Part shown: one piece after another, positions 6,827 through 14,801 of the stretch
How positions within the stretch are numbered: position 1 is the stretch's first letter
How the letters are laid out: each line of letters opens with the position of its first letter
DNA from: Ferruginibacter sp.
Lineage (GTDB): Bacteria; Bacteroidota; Bacteroidia; Chitinophagales; Chitinophagaceae
Assembly: GCA_025352435.1 (NCBI GenBank)
Contig: JANXTN010000163.1
Coordinates: forward strand, 1-22,956
Length of the DNA stretch: 22,956 nt
Direction: 5' to 3'
The notes under the pieces: generated by a model
What the model was told of the DNA's origin: nothing
What the model saw: only the letters and a program-made list of their open reading frames with translations
Databases searched by the model: none
Translations under genes and position numbers: made by a program

Positions 6827-8232
6827 CTTCTCCTCACCACCTGCGCTGTAAATTCTCCTTCCGTACAGAGTTTATTGCCAACATAAACGCTGCCTCTCAT
6901 GGTGCATATACCTCTGCGTATCGGTTCTATCAATTCCATCTTTAAGATCATCGTATCGCCGGGTACTACTTTTACTTTAAACTTACAGTTATCTACTTTT
7001 ACAAAATAAGTATCATAGACGCCTTCAGGCATTGATTTTATACAAAGAATACCCCCTGTTTGAGCAAGTGCTTCCACCTGCAAAACGCCCGGCATTACTG
7101 GGTTTCCGGGAAAGTGCCCTTGGAAAAAGAACTCATTAAATGTTACGTTCTTAATACCAATCACTTCTTTATCTGTTATGCGCAAAATTTTATCTACCAG
7201 CAAAAACGGATAACGGTGTGGTAGTATTTTTTCAATTTCATCAAGTGCCAATAGTGGCGGCACAGATGGATCGTAATGAGGCACATTTATATTCTTACTC
7301 ATCTTTTTAAAATGCTGCTTTAGCATTTTTGCAAGACCAACATTGCTGCTGTGTCCCGGTCTGTTGGCCATTATGTGCGCTTTCATTGGGTAACCACTAA
7401 GTGCTAAGTCGCCAATTACATCAAGTAGTTTATGACGGGCAGGTTCGTTGTTAAACCGTAGTTCAAGGTTATTTAAGTAACCCTCTTTTAATACCTCGAT
7501 ATGCTCTTTACCAAACGCCTTCGCAAGCCTTTGCATTGCTTCGGGCGTTATAGGTTTATCTACAACTACAATGGCATTATTTATATCTCCACCTTTTATA
7601 AGATTGTGTTCCAGCAAGGCTTCCAGCTCATGCAAAAAACAGAATGTGCGGCATGGCGCTATTTCTTTATTAAAGTCTTTTATGTGTTTGAGATCTGCGT
7701 GCTGTGTTCCAAGTACGGGAGAATTAAAATCTATCAACGCAGTTACACGGTATTCATTTGCAGGCACTGCAGTAAACTCTGCATTTTTATCCTCATCAAA
7801 ATAAGAAATAGGTTCATCCAGCGAGTACCAAATTTTCTCAGCACCTTGCTCTTGAACGCCCGCTGCTTCTATTATTTCTGTGAAAGGTTTGCTGCTTCCG
7901 TCAATGATGGGTATTTCAGGACCACTCACTTCAATCAAACAATTATCAACTCCCATTCCAACTAATGCTGCAAGAATATGTTCAACCGTAGAGATTTTTA
8001 CATCACCTTTTTCCAAAGTTGTACCGCGGCTTGTATCGGTTACGAAATCGCAATCTGCTTTTATTGCTGGAGTATTTTCCGGTAGGTCTGTTCTTTTAAA
8101 TTGAAAACCAAAATTGGGCGGCGCAGGGTTCAAAGTCATGTCGGCCATTATGCCCGTATGCAATCCATTTCCTGAAATTGTGGCGGCAGTTGTAAGCGTA
8201 TGTTGCTTATTTTCATTAAATAATATATCCAT
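6823..8232 (-). CDS. lpxC/fabZ: Fused LpxC deacetylase / FabZ hydroxyacyl-ACP dehydratase
   Basis: One 469-residue chain carries two activities, the arrangement typical of Bacteroidota. Residues 1 to about 305 are the Zn-dependent UDP-3-O-acyl-GlcNAc deacetylase, the committed step of lipid A synthesis. It shows GNGLHTG, the zinc ligands His85 (STVEH), His267 and Asp271 ([11 protein letters not shown]) and His293 (RPGHSSN) as catalytic base. Residues from about 330 form the hot-dog-fold FabZ with [12 protein letters not shown] and the active site [20 protein letters not shown] (His373, Glu387), which dehydrates 3-hydroxyacyl-ACP for fatty acid elongation. The fusion couples the two pathways competing for hydroxyacyl-ACP. 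The start is supported by a TATCTTTG element 22 bases upstream, so it probably has its own promoter inside the operon. Confidence 0.97.
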   Translation of the reverse strand: MDILFNENKQHTLTTAATISGNGLHTGIMADMTLNPAPPNFGFQFKRTDLPENTPAIKADCDFVTDTSRGTTLEKGDVKISTVEHILAALVGMGVDNCLIEVSGPEIPIIDGSSKPFTEIIEAAGVQEQGAEKIWYSLDEPISYFDEDKNAEFTAVPANEYRVTALIDFNSPVLGTQHADLKHIKDFNKEIAPCRTFCFLHELEALLEHNLIKGGDINNAIVVVDKPITPEAMQRLAKAFGKEHIEVLKEGYLNNLELRFNNEPARHKLLDVIGDLALSGYPMKAHIMANRPGHSSNVGLAKMLKQHFKKMSKNINVPHYDPSVPPLLALDEIEKILPHRYPFLLVDKILRITDKEVIGIKNVTFNEFFFQGHFPGNPVMPGVLQVEALAQTGGILCIKSMPEGVYDTYFVKVDNCKFKVKVVPGDTMILKMELIEPIRRGICTMRGSVYVGNKLCTEGEFTAQVVRRS

Positions 8233-8254
8233 GCGGTTGGTTTTCCGTTTGACG

Positions 8255-8262
8255 CAAAGATA
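8255..8262 (-). promoter_or_regulatory. -7 element (TATCTTTG) of lpxC/fabZ
   Basis: The minus strand reads TATCTTTG, matching TAnnTTTG, and leaves a leader of roughly 15-20 bases to the ATG at 8232. It lies in the 111-base gap after lpxD, suggesting an internal promoter. A consensus -33 box is not obvious. Confidence 0.55.
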
Positions 8263-8343
8263 TTTTAAATTTCAAACCAATGTTTGTTTAAAAAATGGCA
8301 AACTAAATTTTAATAATACCGGTAGATAAAAATATTGCGAATT

Positions 8344-9381
8344 TTATTCTTCCATTTTTTTCATCAATTCCTCGAGTTCCTTCAATCGCTTTTCCATTTC
8401 TGGTAATTTTCTTATCAATGCTTGGCTGCGTAAAGCGGCAGTGTAGTCATATGCGGGAGAGCCTGTTACGGCTGTGTTTGGGGTCTTCATAGATTTACTA
8501 ACACCGCTTTGCGCATTTATCTTACTGCCATCGGCGATAGATAAATGTCCAACAATTCCTACTTGCCCACCTATCATAACATTGTTTCCAATTTTTGTGC
8601 TGCCGCTAATACCGCTTTGTGCTGCTATTACACTGTTGTTGCCTACTTCTACATTATGTGCTATCTGCAGCAAATTATCAAGCTTGGCACCTGACCGTAT
8701 TATTGTACTACCTATAGTTGCCCGATCTATTGTGGAATTACTACCTATCTCCACATTGTCTTCTATAATTACATTTCCTGTTTGTGGAACTTTTTTAAAA
8801 CTGCCATCTGCTTGTGGGGCAAAGCCAAAACCATCACCACCAATCACAGTTCCCGCATGTATTACTACATTTTTTCCAATGCTGCAATCGTGGTAAATTT
8901 TCACGCCGGGGTGTATGGTGGTATCATCATCTATGGTTACGTTGTTACCAATGTATGCGTTTGGATATATTTTTACGCCATTGCCAACGATTACATTTTC
9001 CCCCAGGTATGCGAAGGCTCCAATATAAATACGCTCTCCTTTTTTTACACTTGCGTGGATGTAGACGGGTTCCTGTATGCCAACCAGTTGCTGCTGTTTT
9101 AGTTTTTGGTATTCGCTGAGCAGTAATGCAAATGCGCTGTAAGCATCCGGAACCTTTATGAGTGTGGCCGCCAATTGTTCTTTTACGATTTGAGCTTCGT
9201 TTATAATAATAATATCAGCGGCTGTGCTGTATAAATATTCTTCGTATTTGGGGTTCGCTAAAAATGCAAGCTGACCTTTTGTAGCTTCTTCAATTTTTCC
9301 AAAAGATGAAACAGTAGCAGTAGGATTTCCTTCAACAGTGCCTCCAATGATATGTGCTATTTGTGCTGCGCTAAATTCCAT
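8344..9381 (-). CDS. lpxD: UDP-3-O-acylglucosamine N-acyltransferase LpxD
   Basis: It adds the N-linked R-3-hydroxyacyl chain to UDP-3-O-acyl-glucosamine, the third step of lipid A synthesis. The 345-residue chain shows the LpxD N-terminal domain (1 to about 100, with GKIEEATKGQLAFLANPKY), a left-handed beta helix of hexapeptide repeats (about 105-300) with the signature GGDGFGFAP at 181-189, and the catalytic His242 in QIAHNVEVG. The C-terminal tail is a short charged coiled coil (MEKRLKELEELMKKMEE). It starts 14 bases after the stop codon of the HD-domain gene and is therefore almost certainly co-transcribed with it. Confidence 0.97.
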   Translation of the reverse strand: MEFSAAQIAHIIGGTVEGNPTATVSSFGKIEEATKGQLAFLANPKYEEYLYSTAADIIIINEAQIVKEQLAATLIKVPDAYSAFALLLSEYQKLKQQQLVGIQEPVYIHASVKKGERIYIGAFAYLGENVIVGNGVKIYPNAYIGNNVTIDDDTTIHPGVKIYHDCSIGKNVVIHAGTVIGGDGFGFAPQADGSFKKVPQTGNVIIEDNVEIGSNSTIDRATIGSTIIRSGAKLDNLLQIAHNVEVGNNSVIAAQSGISGSTKIGNNVMIGGQVGIVGHLSIADGSKINAQSGVSKSMKTPNTAVTGSPAYDYTAALRSQALIRKLPEMEKRLKELEELMKKMEE

Positions 9382-9395
9382 TTAAGGTAGTTTGG

Positions 9396-10580
9396 TTAAA
9401 AGCCTGGATAACAAATGTAATATTTTTTAATATTGCCCCGAAGGCTTTCATTGATAAGTGCATCATCTACCTCAGATATATCTTTCACCTTACCATTCTT
9501 AAATAATATTTTTATGTGTTGCTCCTCAAAATTGTAAGTCGTACTGCTTGCTTCTCCTGTAAATACCAGCCAATTTGTTTCTTCAATTGTTAAATTCAAA
9601 GCTGAAGCTGTTTCTTCTTTTTTATTTCTCAAAGTCTCTTGATCAATCGGAGCTGAACTGTATTTTACTTTTAATAGCTCCCGGTCAATTATACCCCTAC
9701 ACAATAAAGATAATATTTTATCTGAATGGCTGCACCATCCCTTTATGGCCATCATCACGTCCGCATCATCTAGACTACAAAACTGGTCTAAAGTTATATT
9801 GTGCATCGGCTCATTTATAAAACTATTTAGCGGCTGCTGGCATTTAGCGGAAATATATTTTGCTCTTTTGATAATACGTTGCAACATTTGCTCTGCACTT
9901 AAAACGGTTTTGTGCAAATACACTTGCCTGTACATAAGTCTCCGTGCAATTAAAAATTTCTCAATGGAATAGATACCTTTTTCTTCTACCATCAATTCTC
10001 CATCCTTAACTGTTATCATTTTTAAAATACGGTCGTATGCAACATACCCTTCTATTACACCGCTAAAAAAGCTGTCGCGGGTTAGGTAATCCATGCGGTC
10101 CACATCTAACTGTCCGCTTACTAACTGGTGCAAAAACCTTTTGTGGTACGTGCCGTTAAATATTTCGAGGGCTGTCTGTAGTTTCCCTTCAAACTTTTTG
10201 TTGAGTTCTTCTATAATAAGCAAGGATATTTTTTCATGATGTACACCTTCGGCAAGCACTTGCTCGAGTGCATGTGAGTATGGGCCATGACCCACATCGT
10301 GTAATAGTATAGCAATCTTCGCAGCTTGTTGTTCCTGCTCCGTTATTTCAATGCCTTTGCGAGTAAGTTCCTGCAAAGCGATCGTCATAAGATGATATGC
10401 CCCTAATGAATGATGCAACCTTGTGTGCACTGCTCCCGGATAAACCAAATGCGCCATTGCCATTTGCTGTATGCGGCGCAGGCGCTGGTAATAGGGATGA
10501 GCAATAATGCTGAAAACTAGTTCGTCATCAATTGTTATAAAACCGTAAACAGGATCATTAATTATTTTGTGAAAAGGCAT
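9396..10580 (-). CDS. HD-domain phosphohydrolase (dGTPase/SAMHD1-like)
   Basis: A 394-residue cytoplasmic metal-dependent phosphohydrolase. The N-terminal VYGFITIDDE and RLRRIQQM segments are typical of the dGTPase/SAMHD1-like family. The metal-binding set is His57 (LHHSLG), His94-Asp95 (LLHDVGHGPYSHALE) and a distal Asp161 (LDVDRMDYLTRDS). The relatives of SAMHD1 hydrolyse dNTPs; the true substrate here cannot be told from sequence. It leads the minus-strand operon HD-lpxD-lpxC/fabZ-lpxA-ABC, a linkage I recall from other Bacteroidota. The upstream region shows only a near-consensus TAACTTTA about 25 bases before the ATG. It is divergent from porX. Confidence 0.9.
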   Translation of the reverse strand: MPFHKIINDPVYGFITIDDELVFSIIAHPYYQRLRRIQQMAMAHLVYPGAVHTRLHHSLGAYHLMTIALQELTRKGIEITEQEQQAAKIAILLHDVGHGPYSHALEQVLAEGVHHEKISLLIIEELNKKFEGKLQTALEIFNGTYHKRFLHQLVSGQLDVDRMDYLTRDSFFSGVIEGYVAYDRILKMITVKDGELMVEEKGIYSIEKFLIARRLMYRQVYLHKTVLSAEQMLQRIIKRAKYISAKCQQPLNSFINEPMHNITLDQFCSLDDADVMMAIKGWCSHSDKILSLLCRGIIDRELLKVKYSSAPIDQETLRNKKEETASALNLTIEETNWLVFTGEASSTTYNFEEQHIKILFKNGKVKDISEVDDALINESLRGNIKKYYICYPGF

Positions 10581-10653
10581 GAAGAAATTTTAGAAAAACA
10601 AAAACGTAAAGTTAGGAACATGCTAGTATAAGTTATTTGTAGGTAAGGGACGA

Positions 10654-10670
10654 AACAGTATAAGACTGTT
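10654..10670. promoter_or_regulatory. Small perfect palindrome in the HD-porX intergenic region
   Basis: AACAGT and ACTGTT flank a 5-base centre (ATAAG). It is a possible operator or small hairpin in the 335-base divergent spacer, upstream of the porX -7 element. Six-base arms can arise by chance. Confidence 0.25.
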
Positions 10671-10719
10671 AAAAGAAAAACAAACCTTAACATTTAACTT
10701 CTCCATCTTTTATAAAAAT

Positions 10720-10727
10720 TATATTTG
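10720..10727 (+). promoter_or_regulatory. -7 element (TATATTTG) upstream of structured RNA and porX
   Basis: TATATTTG fits TAnnTTTG exactly. It would start transcription near 10733, giving a leader of about 180 bases to porX that contains the folded RNA at 10789-10893. A second, weaker match TACGTTTA lies at 10751-10758. No good -33 TTTG is seen. Confidence 0.5.
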
Positions 10728-10788
10728 TATAGAGCGAATCCTAGTAGGCTTACGTTTAGATAAATGATCAGAAAAAATAAAAAGATGA

Positions 10789-10893
10789 AGGGCTGCGGGA
10801 TAGAAATGAATATCCTTTTTTGCGCCTTTGACAAAAAAGATAGCAATGGATAGCCCGGGCAAATGATCAATAATTTTAAAAGATCATAGCCCT
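10789..10893 (+). ncRNA. Structured leader RNA, flavo-1-like, upstream of porX
   Basis: Pairings can be drawn by hand. P1 is AGGGCT (10789-10794) with AGCCCT (10888-10893). P2 is CGGG (10796-10799) with CCCG (10854-10857). P3 is TATC plus TTTTTTG (10811-10822) with CAAAAAAGATA (10832-10842), 11 pairs with one bulged C and a 9-base loop. P4 is ATGATC (10863-10868) with GATCAT (10882-10887). Together they form a three-way junction. The conserved-looking words (GCGGGATAG, ATCCTTTTTT, AAAAAAGATA, GGATAGCCCG) resemble, from memory, the flavo-1 RNA motif of Bacteroidota, whose function is unknown. Its end lies 22 bases before the porX ATG, so it could be a cis-acting leader or a separate small RNA. 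The fold is well supported; the family name is tentative. Confidence 0.7.
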
Positions 10894-10915
10894 AATTAAA
10901 AAAGAAATATAAAAT

Positions 10916-12472
10916 ATGAACATAGCAAAAATACTTTGGGTGGATGATGAGATTGATAGTTTAAAATCTCAGATAATGTTTTTGGAAAATAAAGGGTACG
11001 AAATTGCCACCAAAACCAATGGTTTTGATGCGGTGGAATATGTGAAGGATAATATTGTGGATGTGGTGCTGATGGATGAGAGTATGCCGGGCATAACCGG
11101 ACTGCAAACTTTGCAACAAATAAAAGAAGTAAACAGTACAATTCCTGTAGTACTTATTACAAAAAATGAGGCGGAGAATATAATGGATGAAGCCATTGGC
11201 AGCCAGATAAGTGATTACCTGATAAAGCCCGTAAACCCAAATCAGGTATGGCTTTCGCTAAAAAAATTAATTGACAATAAAAGATTGGTTGCCGAGAAAA
11301 CAACTTCTGCATACCAGCAGGAATTCAGAAGTTTGTTTATGGCATTGAATGACAACCCAAATTATACTGAATGGATGGATTTGTATAAAAAACTGGTGTA
11401 TTGGGAACTGGAAATGAAGAAGAGTGACAGCCCCGAAATGCAGGAAGTTTTTGCCACGCAAAAGCAGGAAGCAAACACAGAGTTCTTTAAATTTATTTCT
11501 AAAAATTATTCAAGCTGGGTAGGACCTAAAAGTGTGGAAGCACCTATAATGAGCCACACGTTATTTAAGTTTAAAGTACTGCCGCATTTAGAAAAAGGGA
11601 CGCCGTTGTTTTTTATTTTAATCGATAATCTTCGCTTTGACCAATGGAAAACAATACAGCCAATTTTTGCAGAGAGTTTTAGAATACATGAAGAAGAAAC
11701 TTTTTATGCAATTCTTCCTACAGCAACACAATATGCACGTAATGCAATTTTTGCAGGAATGTTGCCTGTAGATATTGAAAAGAATTTTCCTAACCAATGG
11801 AAGAATGATGACGAAGAAGGCGGCAAAAATATGTTTGAGGAAGATTTTTTAAGGGCGCAATTAAAACGTTTGGGCAAGGGTGATTTAAAGGTTTCTTATA
11901 CAAAAATTACCAACAATCATGATGGGCAAAAGCTGGTAGATAACATGCACAACATGTTGCAGAATGATCTGAATGTGATCGTTTATAATTTTGTAGATAT
12001 GCTGAGCCATGCACGTACAGAGATGGAAGTTTTGAAGGAATTGGCTGGTGATGAAACGAGTTACAGAAGCATTACGCAGAGCTGGTTTGAGCATAGTCCG
12101 CTACACCAGGCGCTTAAGAAAATAGCAGATAAAACCATTAACATGGTTGTGGCAACTGACCATGGAAGTACAAGGGTAAAAACGCCTGCGAAAGTTATTG
12201 GTGACAAACAAACAACTGCAAACCTTCGATATAAACATGGACGTAATTTGAATTACGAGCCCAAGGATGTTCTGGCTTTTAGAGATCCAAAAGAAGCGGG
12301 ATTGCCGGTTCCTAATGTAAACTCAACATTTGTATTTGCAAAGGGTGATATTTTTCTGTGTTACCCAAACAACTACAACCATTTTGTAAATTATTATAAG
12401 AATACTTTTCAGCATGGCGGGGTAAGTTTAGAAGAAATGATTGTGCCTGTGATAAGGATGACAAATAAATAG
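10916..12472 (+). CDS. porX: PorX-type response regulator with PglZ phosphatase-like domain
   Basis: A 518-residue cytoplasmic regulator, the same length I recall for PorX of Porphyromonas, which controls the type IX secretion system. The receiver domain (1 to about 120) has the acidic pair Asp10-Asp11, the phosphoacceptor Asp54 in VLMDESMPG and Lys104 in LIKPVNP. A helical linker is followed by the PglZ/alkaline-phosphatase-superfamily domain, with LIDNLRFDQW (Asp237), TATQYARNAIFAG (Thr271), VVATDHGS and KHGRNLNY as likely metal and active-site segments. In the known protein this domain hydrolyses phosphodiester substrates. No PorY-type histidine kinase is in the window. The gene lies just after a structured leader RNA, and the leader before the ATG is A-rich rather than Shine-Dalgarno-like. 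Confidence 0.93.
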   Translation: MNIAKILWVDDEIDSLKSQIMFLENKGYEIATKTNGFDAVEYVKDNIVDVVLMDESMPGITGLQTLQQIKEVNSTIPVVLITKNEAENIMDEAIGSQISDYLIKPVNPNQVWLSLKKLIDNKRLVAEKTTSAYQQEFRSLFMALNDNPNYTEWMDLYKKLVYWELEMKKSDSPEMQEVFATQKQEANTEFFKFISKNYSSWVGPKSVEAPIMSHTLFKFKVLPHLEKGTPLFFILIDNLRFDQWKTIQPIFAESFRIHEEETFYAILPTATQYARNAIFAGMLPVDIEKNFPNQWKNDDEEGGKNMFEEDFLRAQLKRLGKGDLKVSYTKITNNHDGQKLVDNMHNMLQNDLNVIVYNFVDMLSHARTEMEVLKELAGDETSYRSITQSWFEHSPLHQALKKIADKTINMVVATDHGSTRVKTPAKVIGDKQTTANLRYKHGRNLNYEPKDVLAFRDPKEAGLPVPNVNSTFVFAKGDIFLCYPNNYNHFVNYYKNTFQHGGVSLEEMIVPVIRMTNK

Positions 12473-12474
12473 TT

Positions 12475-12560
12475 TTTCTTGCAAAGAAAGAAAGGAGCAA
12501 AGTGTTTAGAAATCAGCCTAATCTTAACGTCTTATTTTACTTTTCATTCTTTGCGAGAAA
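12475..12560. repeat. 14-bp inverted repeat downstream of porX
   Basis: TTTCTTGCAAAGAA (12475-12488) and TTCTTTGCGAGAAA (12547-12560) are reverse complements at 13 of 14 positions, the odd pair being a permitted G-U. They are 58 bases apart and begin three bases after the porX stop codon. This could close a large stem or be part of a dispersed AAAG/GCAAAG word repeat. No T-tract follows. Confidence 0.5.
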
Positions 12561-12662
12561 TTAATTTATCAACTTTTGTTGAAAACGATTTTTTACAAAT
12601 CAGTTTAATTAAAGCAAGTTGCAGAATATAATATTTACAAACAAGAATAGAGGATACCGAAT

Positions 12663-12935
12663 ATGAAATTTACACAAAATACACTTGATAAGATTGAGAA
12701 AATAGCACAAGAAAATGGCTACGTAATGCGGTACGAAAGAGGATCTTTTCAAAGTGGTTATTGCATACTACAGGAAAAGAAAGTAGTTGTGTTGAATAAA
12801 TTTTTACCAACGGAAGGAAGAATAAATACACTGATTGATTTATTGCCCCAGTTAAATATAAATTTTGATGCTCTCACGCATGAGAGCCAAAAATTATACA
12901 CAGAATTACAGGGCCTCGCATTAATAAACAATTAA
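12663..12935 (+). CDS. Small conserved Bacteroidota protein of unknown function
   Basis: A 90-residue soluble protein without signal peptide or membrane segment. It shows an alternation of charged helix (LDKIEKIAQENG), beta-like stretches (YVMRYERGSFQSGYCILQEKKVVVLNKFLP) and a C-terminal helix. It looks like a compact alpha/beta fold with an RYERG...SGYCIL core that I believe is conserved in the phylum, but I cannot name a family. It is 13 bases upstream of the PhnP-like gene and so probably co-transcribed with it. A purine-rich AGAGGA lies 9 bases before the ATG. The 190-base gap from porX holds the inverted repeat at 12475-12560. Confidence 0.8.
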   Translation: MKFTQNTLDKIEKIAQENGYVMRYERGSFQSGYCILQEKKVVVLNKFLPTEGRINTLIDLLPQLNINFDALTHESQKLYTELQGLALINN

Positions 12936-12948
12936 TAATTATTAATGA

Positions 12949-13728
12949 ATGAGTGCTCCTTCCCTTAAAATTACTTTTCTTGGAACGGGCACTAGCAGCG
13001 GCGTTCCAATGATAGCCTGCCATTGCGAAGTTTGCACATCTACAAATACAAAAGACAAACGTTTGCGCAGCAGTATAATGGTGCAAAGTGCAACCACTAC
13101 TTTGGTGGTAGATACCACACCGGATTTTCGTTACCAGATGCTGCGGGAAAATGTAGATAATGTAGACGCTATTTTATTTACACATCCTCACAAGGATCAT
13201 GTTGCCGGACTTGATGATATAAAAGCCTTTAATTACTTTAATAAGAAAGCCATTGACGTATATGCAAATGAGCTTACACAAAAGGCTTTGAGAAATGAGT
13301 TCTACTACATTTTTGCAGAACATAAGTATCCCGGTGTTCCGGATATTAATTTGCACACAATAGATGAAGATGCTTTCTGTGTAGGAGATATATTAGTAAC
13401 ACCAATAAAAGTGTGGCACTTAAATATGCCGGTGCTAGGTTTTCGGTTTGCAAATTTTACTTACATAACAGATGCAAACAGAATAGAAACGGCAGAAGCA
13501 AATAAAATAAAAGGGAGTGAAATACTGGTTTTAAATGCTTTGAGAAATGAAGCACACATCTCTCATTTTACGTTGCAACAAGCCCTAGACTTTGCAGCAG
13601 ATCTCCAAATACCCAAAGCATATTTTACCCACATCAGCCACCAACTTGGGCTTCATGAAGAGGTAACAAAAATGTTACCGGCAAATAATGCACTTGCTTA
13701 TGATGGGCTTCAGATTTTTTTGAATTAG
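12949..13728 (+). CDS. Metallo-beta-lactamase-fold phosphodiesterase, PhnP-like
   Basis: A 259-residue cytoplasmic metallo-hydrolase. The start of the fold is ITFLGTGTSSGVP. A CHCEVC cluster (Cys24, His25, Cys26, Cys29) matches the structural zinc site of PhnP-like enzymes. The dinuclear site is THPHKDH (His79, His81, Asp83, His84), with His157, Asp175 and His228 in THISHQ as further ligands. Such enzymes cleave cyclic or linear phosphodiesters, for example the 1,2-cyclic ribosyl phosphate in phosphonate use, but no phn genes are nearby, so the substrate here is open. The chosen ATG overlaps an out-of-frame ATGAATGAG and gives a start directly before the first beta strand. Confidence 0.9.
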   Translation: MSAPSLKITFLGTGTSSGVPMIACHCEVCTSTNTKDKRLRSSIMVQSATTTLVVDTTPDFRYQMLRENVDNVDAILFTHPHKDHVAGLDDIKAFNYFNKKAIDVYANELTQKALRNEFYYIFAEHKYPGVPDINLHTIDEDAFCVGDILVTPIKVWHLNMPVLGFRFANFTYITDANRIETAEANKIKGSEILVLNALRNEAHISHFTLQQALDFAADLQIPKAYFTHISHQLGLHEEVTKMLPANNALAYDGLQIFLN

Positions 13729-13730
13729 TT

Positions 13731-13759
13731 TTTGCAATACTTTTATTACAGTAAATTTA
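13731..13759 (+). promoter_or_regulatory. Possible promoter of the helix-hairpin-helix protein
   Basis: TTTG at 13731-13734 and TAAATTTA at 13752-13759, 17 bases apart, approximate the -33/-7 pair of Bacteroidota. The last base of the -7 box deviates from consensus. The ATG follows at 13780. Confidence 0.35.
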
Positions 13760-13779
13760 TTGCGTAAAAAAATTATACA

Positions 13780-14730
13780 ATGCCCAATAACGACGCTAAA
13801 AATCCTTTTATATTTTCTAAAAAAGAGAGAGTAGGAATATTGGTTGTACTGTTTGTGATTGTTGCCATTTTTTTGGCAGCAAAATATATTTATCCGCTTA
13901 TCATAAAGGATGGACCTATAGCGGCAGTCGATATTAAAGCTGCCACGGACTCGTTGCAAGCCAAAGAAAATGATGGTTCTAAAAATACTAACGCTTACAA
14001 TGACTACAATAATGATGAAGGTTACCAATCCTATTCTAAGAAAAACTACGATAGAACTTTCACCGGTACGATGTTTTATTTTGACCCAAATACACTTGAT
14101 GCAGCGGGCTGGCAAAAGCTCGGAATAAAAGATAAGACGATTGCATCTATGCAAAAATACATTTCGAAAGGTGGGAGGTTTAGAGAACCTGATGACCTGC
14201 GAAAAGTGTGGGGTTTACGGGATGACGAGAAGGACAGATTGATACCATATGTGCGCATTGCTGAATCAACACAGCCTGCCTATAACAATAATTATACGCA
14301 CTACGAAAAGAAGCCTTACGAGAAAAAAGTAATTGCTGCTGTAGATATCAATGCAGGTGACTCCGCAGCTTTTGATGCATTGCCAGGCATTGGCGGAGGT
14401 TATTCACGGCGCATAATAAACTTTAGAAACAGACTTGGAGGGTTCTACAAAGTGGAGCAAATTGCAGAAACTTTTGGCCTGCCAGACTCTGTGTTTCAAA
14501 AGATAAAGCCGTTGCTTAAAATGAGCGGAAACGATGTAAAGAAAATAAACATAAATACTGCTAAAGAACAAGAACTAAAAGCGCATCCTTACATCCGCTG
14601 GCAATTGGCGAAGGTTATTACAGAATATAAAAAGCAGCATGGTGACTTTAAAACCTTGCAAGACTTGAAAAAGATAATGACGATAGATGAAGAAACGTAT
14701 AATAAAATAACTCCTTATCTCACAATTTAA
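13780..14730 (+). CDS. Membrane-anchored helix-hairpin-helix protein, ComEA-like
   Basis: A 316-residue protein with one N-terminal membrane helix (about 18-40), a low-complexity Asn/Tyr/Lys-rich linker (about 60-95) and three consecutive helix-hairpin-helix type repeats. The first starts at YFDPNTLDAAGW, the second at VDINAGDSAAFDALPGIGGGYSRRIINFR, the third at ININTAKEQELKAHPYIRWQLAKVI. Such repeats bind DNA without sequence preference, and ComEA uses them in DNA uptake. ComEA normally has one unit, so this longer three-unit protein is related by fold, and a role in DNA uptake is only possible. The topology suggests that the repeats lie outside the cytoplasm. Confidence 0.85.
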   Translation: MPNNDAKNPFIFSKKERVGILVVLFVIVAIFLAAKYIYPLIIKDGPIAAVDIKAATDSLQAKENDGSKNTNAYNDYNNDEGYQSYSKKNYDRTFTGTMFYFDPNTLDAAGWQKLGIKDKTIASMQKYISKGGRFREPDDLRKVWGLRDDEKDRLIPYVRIAESTQPAYNNNYTHYEKKPYEKKVIAAVDINAGDSAAFDALPGIGGGYSRRIINFRNRLGGFYKVEQIAETFGLPDSVFQKIKPLLKMSGNDVKKININTAKEQELKAHPYIRWQLAKVITEYKKQHGDFKTLQDLKKIMTIDEETYNKITPYLTI

Positions 14731-14801
14731 TACTTGGGGGCGGCTGAAATTATAACCGGCAAAATCGCTAATTTGCGCATTCAAAAAACGATTGTACCGA
14801 A

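Noticed and set aside
12949..13728. tRNase Z or glyoxalase II identity for the metallo-hydrolase
   Set aside because: The CxCxxC cluster and THPHKDH with Pro/Lys spacing, plus the short length without an exosite arm, fit PhnP-like enzymes better.
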